Assembly: GCA_020024175.1 (NCBI GenBank)
Contig: JAHHUB010000035.1
Span: 1-12,066, forward strand
Direction of reading: 5' to 3'
Source of the DNA: Oscillospiraceae bacterium
GTDB taxonomy: Bacteria; Bacillota; Clostridia; Oscillospirales; Ruminococcaceae
DNA length: 12,066 nucleotides
Part shown: positions 1-6,171 of the stretch, piece by piece
How positions within the stretch are numbered: position 1 is the stretch's first letter
Layout: each line of letters begins with the position of its first letter
Translations under genes and position numbers: made by a program
The notes under the pieces: model-generated
What the model saw: only the letters and a program-made list of their open reading frames with translations
What the model was told of the DNA's origin: nothing
Databases searched by the model: none

Positions 1-2
1 CT

Positions 3-821
3 GTGTATCTTTACCGCAAAAAGAGCGAGGGCTTTGATGAAAATACCGAACTTAGCAAAAAACTCACTCAAATCCGCCTGAATGTATGGAATAAAATTTG
101 GCTTTTGTCATCTTACACTATGGCTTTGATGAGCATAGACTTTTTATTTATGAAAAACAATCCTGTTTTATTTACAGTTTTAACTGTGATTATAACAATA
201 TTTATGGGTGTATTTGCAGTGACAAATGAATTTTATGTGAGAAAATTGCAGGAAAAGCTGACAGAAAACAGAGAAAACACATGGTATAAAGATGAAGATG
301 ACTACTGGGTATTTGGTTCATTTTATTATAACCCCAATGACAGTCATTTACTTGCAAATAATCGTACAGGGGTAAATACTACCGTTAATTTAGCAAAACC
401 TATGGGAAAGGTATTAATAATTGTATTTACAATTTTAATTATATATTGCCCGATTTTGATAGGTTCACTGGCTTTGGAAAATAAAGCGGATATTAAACTT
501 CAGACCAATGGAGAAGAAATTTGCTGTAATGTGATAAGCACTAACTACAAAGTAAAAATAACAGATATAGAGGAAACAGAACTTTTGCAAAATCTGCCAA
601 AAGGTCTTTACAGAGTAGCAGGCAGCGGTATGCCTAATTTGTATAGCGGAAGATTTTCAGCAAAGGATATGAATAATTTAAAACTTTTAGTCGATCCTAA
701 TACAGCACCTTATATATTAATAAAAACAAAAGAGAATATATATTATCTTTTTGGAACAAGGGACAGTGAGTATACAAAGCAGATATATGAACAGTTACAT
801 AAAGCTGTAAGAAATGAATAA
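3..821 (+). CDS. DUF5808-type integral membrane protein, 5' end outside window
   Basis: This is the C-terminal 272 residues of a membrane protein. The frame is open to the left window edge, so the GTG at position 3 is probably an internal valine and the true start lies upstream. Hydrophobic stretches at about residues 31-50, 53-73 and 137-156 are likely membrane helices. Between the second and third is a hydrophilic segment (about 95-135) with WYKDEDDYWVFGSFYYNPND and a following NRTG...TVNLA. I recognise this as the signature of the DUF5808 domain, usually found in Firmicute membrane proteins with an N-terminal DUF1648 region. After the last helix, residues 160-270 look like a soluble beta-rich domain resembling bacterial PH-like domains, with no catalytic motif. 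Function is unknown. The gene ends at TAA 819-821, followed by the hairpin at 902-945. Family assignment is from memory of the motif and fairly sure; any role in signalling or envelope stress would be a guess. Confidence 0.7.
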   Translation: MYLYRKKSEGFDENTELSKKLTQIRLNVWNKIWLLSSYTMALMSIDFLFMKNNPVLFTVLTVIITIFMGVFAVTNEFYVRKLQEKLTENRENTWYKDEDDYWVFGSFYYNPNDSHLLANNRTGVNTTVNLAKPMGKVLIIVFTILIIYCPILIGSLALENKADIKLQTNGEEICCNVISTNYKVKITDIEETELLQNLPKGLYRVAGSGMPNLYSGRFSAKDMNNLKLLVDPNTAPYILIKTKENIYYLFGTRDSEYTKQIYEQLHKAVRNE

Positions 822-901
822 TGGAAATTTTTACTCAGAATTAAAAAATTCATAATGTATTTTTCAGTATTTTGCAGAGAAAATTTAATTTTATAAGATA
901 T

Positions 902-945
902 AAAACACCTGAAAGCATAATCAGTTATAGGCTTTCAGGTGTTTT
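902..945. terminator. bidirectional rho-independent terminator
   Basis: An inverted repeat has arms at 902-916 and 931-945 (core AACACCTGAAAGC paired with GCTTTCAGGTGTT) and a 14-base loop. On the plus strand the stem ends in a T run (940s), and on the minus strand the A-rich left arm gives a short U run. It lies between two convergent genes, the DUF5808 protein and phosphoglucomutase, so it can stop transcription from both sides. Confidence 0.85.
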
Positions 946-1014
946 TTGTATGTATGATAATTATAATACTGCTGACATTGATTTATAAGGCATAAAACAG
1001 TCAGTTTGATTTTA

Positions 1015-2703
1015 TTAATTAAAATTTTTCAGAAATTCTTCAGTGATTTTTACGGCATAATTGTATTTTTCGTTGCAGTCATCATTGCTGCTGCCCACAA
1101 TAAAGTAGTAAAACTTAATTTTAGGTTCTGTGCCTGAAGGTCTTACCATAACAGTGATGTCATTGTCCAAAACAAGTTCTACCATATTGGTTTTAAGTTC
1201 ATCTTCTTCTAAATAATCCTTGTGAGATAAAACTTCAATATCACCTAAATATGCAGGAGGGGCTTGGTGGAGTGAAATCATAATCTTTTCCATAATTTTT
1301 TCACCACTTGCACCTTTAAATTCAAAGCTTTTGGATTTGGTGAAGTAATATCCGTATTTTTCATAAAGGCTGTTTAATACATCAATAAGAGATTTGCCCT
1401 GTGATTTAAAATAAGCAGCCATTTCAGCTATATTTGCAATAGCACAGACTGAGTCTTTATCTCTGGCAAGGTCAGTGGTCAAATATCCACAGCTTTCTTC
1501 AAATCCCATAAGGAAATTTTCCAGTCTGTTTTCTCTTTCAAGTTTTTTCATGTATCCACCGATATTTTTAAATCCTGTGAGAACTTCTTTTACCCGTACG
1601 TTGTAATCAATGCCGATTTTATCACAGAGTTTTGAAGAAACTACAGATTTTACAATAACAGGAGTTTGCGGCATAAGATGTCTTTCAGATTTAATTTTAC
1701 AGATATAATAAGTGAGCAGTTCACCGATTTGATTTCCTGTCAAAACAGTGTATTCATCACCGTTTTTAATAGCAACACCTGCTCTGTCGGCATCTGGATC
1801 GGAAGCTATAAGCAGGTCAGCACCTACTTCCTGACAAAGTTTCAGTCCTTCTGCCAGTGCCTCTTTCATTTCAGGATTAGGATAGGGGCAGGTGGGAAAA
1901 TTGCCGTCAGGATTTTTCTGACTTTCAACTACATGAATGTTTTTAATTCCCATTTTGTTTAAGATATTCATAATAGGAACATATCCAGCTCCGTTTAATG
2001 GAGTGTAAACTATGGATATATCCGATTTTTGGCTTATTTCTTTATTTAAAAGGCTGTCATAGGTTTTGTCAACAAAACTGTTGGCAAGGTCTTCACCTAA
2101 ATATACAATTTTGCCTTCATCAACGGCTTTGTTAAAATCACAGTACAGAATATCAGAAAAAATATCCAATTTTTCTATTTCGGAAAGAACAGCTAAAGCG
2201 GTTTGTTCATCAATTTGACAGCCTTCATTGTTGTAAGCTTTGTAGCCATTATATTCAGACGGATTATGGCTGGCAGTTATAACAATTCCGGCATCGGTTT
2301 TAAGCTCCCTTACAGCATATGACAAAATAGGTGTGGGCTGACGCTGTCTAAAAAGATATACTTTTATTCCATTTGCACAAAATACATTGGCAGTGATTTC
2401 CGCAAATTCTTTTGACATATTTCTGCTGTCATAAGCTATGGCAACAGAACAGTTTTCCTTAATTTTGTTTAAGTATTTGGCGTAGCCCTGTGTAGCTTTT
2501 GCTACAGTGTATATGTTCATTCTGTTGGTGCCTGCACCTAAAATACCGCGAAGTCCTGCTGTACCAAAATTAAGACTTTTGTAAAATCTTTCAAAAATTT
2601 CATCTGGAAAATCTTTAATTTTCATAAGGTCATCACAGAGATTAAAATCTTTTACATTGCTGCACCAGATATTGTAAGCATTTAATTCTTTGGAATTTGA
2701 CAT
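1015..2703 (-). CDS. pgcA: phosphoglucomutase / phosphomannomutase (alpha-D-phosphohexomutase)
   Basis: A 562-residue cytosolic enzyme of the alpha-D-phosphohexomutase superfamily. It probably interconverts glucose 1-phosphate and glucose 6-phosphate, feeding UDP-glucose, glycogen and envelope polysaccharide synthesis. The motifs are complete and in order: the phosphoserine loop TASHNP at 143-148 (active Ser145), the metal loop DPDADR at 302-307, the sugar-binding loop GFEESCGY at 400-407, and the phosphate-binding loop RPSGTEPK at 521-528. The length matches Firmicute PgcA proteins (about 570-580 residues) rather than the shorter GlmM (about 450). The ATG at 2701-2703 is preceded on the minus strand by GGAGG at a good distance (plus strand cctcc near 2712-2716). 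The gene is transcribed alone, divergently from the arginine operon, and converges on the terminator at 902-945. Preference for glucose over mannose phosphates cannot be read from the sequence. The symbol follows the Bacillus PgcA naming. Confidence 0.93.
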   Translation of the reverse strand: MSNSKELNAYNIWCSNVKDFNLCDDLMKIKDFPDEIFERFYKSLNFGTAGLRGILGAGTNRMNIYTVAKATQGYAKYLNKIKENCSVAIAYDSRNMSKEFAEITANVFCANGIKVYLFRQRQPTPILSYAVRELKTDAGIVITASHNPSEYNGYKAYNNEGCQIDEQTALAVLSEIEKLDIFSDILYCDFNKAVDEGKIVYLGEDLANSFVDKTYDSLLNKEISQKSDISIVYTPLNGAGYVPIMNILNKMGIKNIHVVESQKNPDGNFPTCPYPNPEMKEALAEGLKLCQEVGADLLIASDPDADRAGVAIKNGDEYTVLTGNQIGELLTYYICKIKSERHLMPQTPVIVKSVVSSKLCDKIGIDYNVRVKEVLTGFKNIGGYMKKLERENRLENFLMGFEESCGYLTTDLARDKDSVCAIANIAEMAAYFKSQGKSLIDVLNSLYEKYGYYFTKSKSFEFKGASGEKIMEKIMISLHQAPPAYLGDIEVLSHKDYLEEDELKTNMVELVLDNDITVMVRPSGTEPKIKFYYFIVGSSNDDCNEKYNYAVKITEEFLKNFN

Positions 2704-2742
2704 ATAAAAATCCTCCTTTTAGATATAAAAAACTTTGTTTTT

Positions 2743-2748
2743 ATTATA
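2743..2748 (-). promoter_or_regulatory. candidate -10 element for phosphoglucomutase
   Basis: On the minus strand a perfect TATAAT lies 40 bases upstream of the pgcA start codon. The sequence 17 bases further upstream (TATGAA) is a poor -35 match, so only the -10 is supported. It is the best candidate in this intergenic region for the minus-strand gene, but AT-rich DNA produces such hexamers by chance. Confidence 0.35.
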
Positions 2749-2860
2749 TAACAAAGAAATGAATTTTCATAGCATATTTAATAGATAAAAAAAATAATAT
2801 TTTAAAATGAATAAAATAACAAATAAAACCCATTAACATATGATTTTATAAGAAATTTTA

Positions 2861-2874
2861 TGTATAAATGAATA
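2861..2874 (+). promoter_or_regulatory. possible ArgR/AhrC box 1
   Basis: The sequence TGTATAAATGAATA resembles the ARG-box half-operator pattern (AT-rich, TGAATA-type ends) bound by ArgR/AhrC regulators. It matches the second candidate at 2909-2922, read on the opposite strand, at 11 of 14 positions. It lies 61 bases upstream of the arcB -35, where activators of catabolic arginine genes often bind. The match to a known consensus is imperfect and the base composition is biased, so this is tentative. Confidence 0.3.
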
Positions 2875-2908
2875 AAACAGCGAAAATTTATAATATTAAT
2901 ACAAAGAA

Positions 2909-2922
2909 TTTACATTTATTCA
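2909..2922 (-). promoter_or_regulatory. possible ArgR/AhrC box 2
   Basis: Read on the minus strand this is TGAATAAATGTAAA, which shares the pattern TGxATAAATGxAxA with box 1. It ends 13 bases upstream of the arcB -35 hexamer. The two candidates are in opposite orientation with centres 48 bases apart. A hexameric ArgR-type protein could bind both, as with the paired operators of arginine-responsive genes in bacilli. No regulator gene of that family is in the window, so the assignment rests on the repeats and the function of the downstream operon. Confidence 0.3.
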
Positions 2923-2934
2923 GAAAAATTTTGG

Positions 2935-2962
2935 TTGACTTTTTTTAGAAAAAATGTATTAT
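2935..2962 (+). promoter_or_regulatory. sigma-A-type promoter of the arginine operon
   Basis: TTGACT (2935-2940) and TATTAT (2957-2962) are separated by 16 bases, with a TG just before the -10. This is a near-consensus housekeeping promoter. Transcription would start near 2969 and give a leader of about 54 bases before arcB. It is the only strong promoter I see for arcB-arcC-ocd-arcA. Confidence 0.7.
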
Positions 2963-2976
2963 ATATAGTGACAGAG

Positions 2977-2991
2977 CGGTGAATAACACCG
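2977..2991 (+). other. short leader hairpin in the arcB 5' UTR
   Basis: CGGTG (2977-2981) pairs with CACCG (2987-2991) around a five-base AATAA loop, with one possible extra G-U pair. It would begin about eight bases from the predicted mRNA 5' end. No U run follows, so it is not a terminator. A 5' stabilising stem is possible. The stem is short and may be accidental. Confidence 0.35.
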
Positions 2992-3022
2992 TAATTTAAA
3001 ATTAAAAAAGGAGACGACTAAA

Positions 3023-4015
3023 ATGGGAATAAACCTGAGCGGAAGAAATTATCTTAAATTATTGGACTACACATCACAGGAGATCAGATATCTTTTGGAC
3101 TTGTCAAAGAACTTCAAAGATATGAAGCGTGCAGGAGTACCACATAGATATTTGGAAGGCAAAAACATAGTGCTTTTGTTTGAAAAAACATCAACAAGAA
3201 CTCGCTGCTCATTTGAAGTAGCAGGAAGAGATTTGGGAATGGGAGTTACATACCTTGACCCAGGAAGCAGCCAAATGGGCAAGAAAGAAAGTATTCCTGA
3301 TACAGCAAGAGTTTTGGGAAGAATGTATGACGGTATAGAATACAGAGGATTCAGCCAGGAATTGGTAGAAACATTGGCAGAATACGCAGGTGTACCTGTT
3401 TGGAATGGTCTTACAGATGAATTCCACCCAACACAGATGCTGGCAGATATGCTGACTATTGAAGAAAAACTCGGAAGACTCAAAGGTGTTAATTTTACAT
3501 ACATGGGTGATGCCAGAAATAATATGGGCAATTCCCTTATGGTAGTTTGTGCAAAATTGGGTCTTAACTTCACAGCTTGTGCTCCTAAGGAACTTTTCCC
3601 AGCAGAAGATCTTGTAGCTAAGTGCAGAGAAATTGCTAAAGAAAGTGGTTCTACAATTACACTTACAGAAGATGTTAAGGAAGGTACAACCAATGCTGAT
3701 GTAATTTACACAGATATTTGGGTATCCATGGGTGAACCGGATGAAGTATGGGAATCCAGAATCAAGATGCTTAAACCATATCAGGTAAATGCTGCTGCTA
3801 TGGCAAATGCTAAGAAAGATGCTATATTCATGCACTGTCTCCCATCTTTCCATGATACAAAGACAACAATCGGAGCTGAAATTGCTAAGAAATTCGGTGT
3901 AACAGAAATGGAAGTAACAGACGAAGTATTTGAAAGCAAACAGTCCGTTGTATTTGATGAAGCTGAAAACAGAATGCATACAATTAAAGCTGTTATGTAT
4001 GCAACTCTTAAATAA
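3023..4015 (+). CDS. arcB: ornithine carbamoyltransferase, catabolic type
   Basis: A 330-residue cytosolic enzyme that interconverts citrulline plus phosphate with ornithine plus carbamoyl phosphate. In this context it runs in the catabolic direction as step two of the arginine deiminase pathway. Family motifs are all present: the carbamoyl-phosphate loop STRTR at 57-61, HPTQ at 135-138, the ornithine-binding DIWVSMGE at 231-238 and the catalytic HCLPSFHD at 271-278. Stretches such as KKESIPDTARVLGRMYDGIE and GVPVWNGLTDEFHPTQ are typical of ArcB/ArgF. The length is normal. The ATG at 3023 has AAGGAG at 3008-3013. It is the first gene of the operon, 41 bases before arcC. Sequence alone does not separate anabolic ArgF from catabolic ArcB; the name follows from the carbamate kinase and arginine deiminase beside it. 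Confidence 0.95.
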   Translation: MGINLSGRNYLKLLDYTSQEIRYLLDLSKNFKDMKRAGVPHRYLEGKNIVLLFEKTSTRTRCSFEVAGRDLGMGVTYLDPGSSQMGKKESIPDTARVLGRMYDGIEYRGFSQELVETLAEYAGVPVWNGLTDEFHPTQMLADMLTIEEKLGRLKGVNFTYMGDARNNMGNSLMVVCAKLGLNFTACAPKELFPAEDLVAKCREIAKESGSTITLTEDVKEGTTNADVIYTDIWVSMGEPDEVWESRIKMLKPYQVNAAAMANAKKDAIFMHCLPSFHDTKTTIGAEIAKKFGVTEMEVTDEVFESKQSVVFDEAENRMHTIKAVMYATLK

Positions 4016-4056
4016 GAGCATAACTATTTAAATTTAAGAAGCAGAGGAAAATTTAT

Positions 4057-4992
4057 ATGCAAAAGAAAAGAATTGTAATTGCTTTGGGCGGAAATGCTTT
4101 GGGAAACACACCAAAGGAACAGTTAGAACTGATAACTGAAACCGCAAAACCCATAGCAGATCTTATTGAAGCCGGAAATCAGGTAATTATAGCTCACGGA
4201 AATGGTCCCCAGGTAGGTATGATAAATCTTGGAATGAGCACTGCTGCCAATGCAGGAGCAATCAAATCGGATATGCCTTTTCCAGAGTGCGGAGCCATGA
4301 GCCAGGGATATATAGGTTATCATCTGCAAAATGGAATTCAAAATGAACTTTCCGCACGCAAAATAGCTAAAAATGTGGCAACAGTGGTAACTCAGGTGTT
4401 GGTTGATGAAAAAGACCCAGCATTTAAAAATCCCACAAAGCCCATAGGCGCATTTTATACAAAGGAACAAGCCGATAAAATCGCAGAAGAAAAAGGTTAT
4501 ATAATGGTGGAAGATGCAGGAAGAGGCTACCGTCAGGTAGTACCTTCACCAAAACCTGTGGATGTAGTGGAAAAAGAGGTTGTAAAAACCCTTGTTGACG
4601 CAGATAATGTGGTAATAACAGTGGGCGGAGGCGGAATTCCGGTAATCAGAAAAGATGGAAAATTAGTTGGAGTACCTGCAGTTATAGATAAGGATTTTGC
4701 ATCTGCTAAAATTGCCGAGCTTCTTAATGCGGATATGCTGGTTATTTTGACAGCAGTTGACAGAGTAGCAATTAATTTTGGAAAGCCAAATCAGCAGCTA
4801 ATTGAAAAAATGACAGTTGCAGAAGCTGAAAAATACTGTGAAGAAGGACATTTTGCCCCAGGAAGTATGCTGCCTAAGGTAAAAGCAGCAATCAGCTTTG
4901 CAGAAAAAGGCGGAGAAGCAGTAATTGCATCTTTGGAAAAAGCAGCTTTAGCGATAAAAGGCGAAAGCGGAACTAAAATAATCAAAAAATAA
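4057..4992 (+). CDS. arcC: carbamate kinase
   Basis: A 311-residue cytosolic kinase that transfers the phosphoryl group of carbamoyl phosphate to ADP. This makes ATP plus carbamate, which decays to CO2 and ammonia, and it is the energy-yielding step of arginine fermentation. It belongs to the amino acid kinase fold. Visible motifs are ALGGNAL at the N terminus (9-15), HGNGPQVG (47-54), GGGGIPV (190-196), DKDFASA (211-217), LTAVD (231-235) and GHFAPGSMLPKV (264-275). The length equals that of typical ArcC (about 310). The start ATG at 4057 follows AGAGGAAA at 4043-4050. The gene is 41 bases after arcB and is followed by a 12-bp hairpin before the next cistron. No key residue appears to be missing. 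Confidence 0.96.
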   Translation: MQKKRIVIALGGNALGNTPKEQLELITETAKPIADLIEAGNQVIIAHGNGPQVGMINLGMSTAANAGAIKSDMPFPECGAMSQGYIGYHLQNGIQNELSARKIAKNVATVVTQVLVDEKDPAFKNPTKPIGAFYTKEQADKIAEEKGYIMVEDAGRGYRQVVPSPKPVDVVEKEVVKTLVDADNVVITVGGGGIPVIRKDGKLVGVPAVIDKDFASAKIAELLNADMLVILTAVDRVAINFGKPNQQLIEKMTVAEAEKYCEEGHFAPGSMLPKVKAAISFAEKGGEAVIASLEKAALAIKGESGTKIIKK

Positions 4993-5000
4993 TTAAAATA

Positions 5001-5036
5001 TTATGAGTTCGGTGAGAAAATTTGCCGAACTCATAA
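5001..5036 (+). other. intercistronic RNA hairpin between arcC and the cyclodeaminase-like gene
   Basis: TTATGAGTTCGG (5001-5012) pairs perfectly with CCGAACTCATAA (5025-5036) across a 12-base loop. It begins eight bases after the arcC stop and ends 12 bases before the ribosome binding site of the next gene. No U run follows on the plus strand, so it is not a standard terminator. It could protect the arcB-arcC 3' end or give partial read-through, changing the ratio between the two halves of the operon. Confidence 0.7.
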
Positions 5037-5061
5037 AATTAAAATGACGAGGTAAAACAAT

Positions 5062-6159
5062 ATGTTTAATATGCCAAAATATCATCATCCTGATTTTACA
5101 CAGCCTATTTTTGTCAATGCTCCCGATGCAAAATGGGAAATTGCCGAAAAGGACGGTGTGGCTCCAGAATATTATCACAGCACATCCATGTATCCCGAAT
5201 ATTTTAAGATTAACGGCAAATGGGTTTTGGCTGAAGAAAGCCGTATGGACTCCAGTGTTGTTCTTCGTGATGACGGACACCTTGATGTTGTGGAAAACAG
5301 AAATATTAAAAAAGGCGATAAAGTAATTCAGGGTCGTACAGAAAAATGCGAAGAGGGCATTTATATGCACTGCAATGGTTTTTCTGAAGAAAAAGAAACT
5401 TTGGATGACCAATTTGTATTCCGTCAGGGCAGAAGCCGTGAAACATCTTACGCAAAGGATTATGATACCCTTATTGACTTGCTTAAATATGAAAAAGCAA
5501 ACGGTGGTAATGTTCTTTGGGTAATGGGTCCTGCATTTTCTTTTGATGCAGGTGCAAGAGCAGCTATGCAAGCTCTTGTTGAAAACGGCTATGCACAGGG
5601 ACTTATGGCAGGTAATGCTTTGGCAACACATGACCTTGAAGGTGCTCATCTTCATACAGCTCTGGGTCAGGATATTTACACACAGGTTTCTCAGCCTAAC
5701 GGCCACTACAACCACCTTGATGTTATCAACAAGGTTCGTCGCTGCGGAAGTATTCCTAAATTTATTGATGAATACAAAATTGACAACGGCATCATTTATA
5801 GCTGTGTAAAGAACAATGTTCCTTTTGTTCTCACATCTTCCATCAGAGATGACGGTCCATTGCCTGAAGTAATTCATGATGCTTATGAAGGTCAGGCTCA
5901 AATGAGAGGACTTGTCAAGAAAGCTACAACAGTTATTTGTTTGGCTACAATGCTTCACACTATTGCAACAGGAAATATGACACCTTCTTTCAGACAACTT
6001 CCAAACGGTGAAATCAGACCTTTGTATCTCTATGTTGTTGATGCTGACGAATTTGTTGTAAATAAGCTTATTGACAGAGGCAGCCTTGCTGCAACAACTA
6101 TGGTAACTAATGTACAGGACTTTATTACTAAAGTCGCTAAAGGTCTTGATCTTATTTAA
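5062..6159 (+). CDS. ornithine cyclodeaminase-like protein, LOR/SDH (TIGR00300-like) family
   Basis: A 365-residue protein that I place in the LOR/SDH-related family (TIGR00300). Members include an archaeal ornithine cyclodeaminase and the C-terminal part of cyanobacterial AgrE/ArgZ. The likely reaction is ornithine to proline plus ammonia, using bound NAD. Supporting stretches are KDGVAPEYYHSTSMYPEYF (30-48), the glycine-rich VMGPAFSFDAGA (154-165), MAGNALATHDLEGA (182-195), KNNVPFVLTSSIRDDGPLP (250-268) and the C-terminal LIDRGS (336-341). Compared with archaeal members as I remember them, the first roughly 75 residues (the small alpha/beta LOR/SDH domain) are absent. The frame cannot extend upstream, because arcC and a hairpin lie there. 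The ATG at 5062 has CGAGGT at 5048-5053; an in-frame ATG at 5071 is less well placed. The gene sits between arcC and arcA with only 12 bases to arcA. It is unrelated to the mu-crystallin-type ornithine cyclodeaminase. Family membership is fairly certain; the reaction is inferred. Confidence 0.78.
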   Translation: MFNMPKYHHPDFTQPIFVNAPDAKWEIAEKDGVAPEYYHSTSMYPEYFKINGKWVLAEESRMDSSVVLRDDGHLDVVENRNIKKGDKVIQGRTEKCEEGIYMHCNGFSEEKETLDDQFVFRQGRSRETSYAKDYDTLIDLLKYEKANGGNVLWVMGPAFSFDAGARAAMQALVENGYAQGLMAGNALATHDLEGAHLHTALGQDIYTQVSQPNGHYNHLDVINKVRRCGSIPKFIDEYKIDNGIIYSCVKNNVPFVLTSSIRDDGPLPEVIHDAYEGQAQMRGLVKKATTVICLATMLHTIATGNMTPSFRQLPNGEIRPLYLYVVDADEFVVNKLIDRGSLAATTMVTNVQDFITKVAKGLDLI

Positions 6160-6171
6160 GGAGAGATGAAT

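Larger units (their letters stand above)
2704..3022. other. divergent intergenic region between pgcA and arcB
   Basis: This 319-base, very AT-rich gap separates two divergently transcribed genes. It holds a candidate -10 for pgcA (2743-2748), two related ArgR-box-like sequences (2861-2874 and 2909-2922), the arcB promoter (2935-2962), a short 5' leader hairpin (2977-2991) and the arcB ribosome binding site. I see no open frame with a ribosome binding site and no tRNA. About 90 bases (2760-2850) show nothing beyond A/T-rich sequence. Confidence 0.8.

Noticed and set aside
2821..2960. CRP/FNR-type (ArcR-like) operator for anaerobic control of the arginine operon
   Set aside because: No TGTGA-N6-TCACA or TTGAT-N4-ATCAA symmetrical site is present near the promoter.
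2981..3001. Tiny GTG-started leader frame (six codons) in the arcB 5' UTR
   Set aside because: There is no ribosome binding site before it and it has no arginine codons, so an attenuation peptide is not supported.
3067..4021. Two long minus-strand open frames opposite arcB
   Set aside because: They are shadows of arcB, without recognisable domains and with the composition of antisense translation.
5001..5036. Rho-independent terminator ending an arcB-arcC transcript
   Set aside because: The stem is strong but is followed by AAATTAAAATG rather than a T run, and I see no clear promoter between it and the next gene, so full termination is unlikely.
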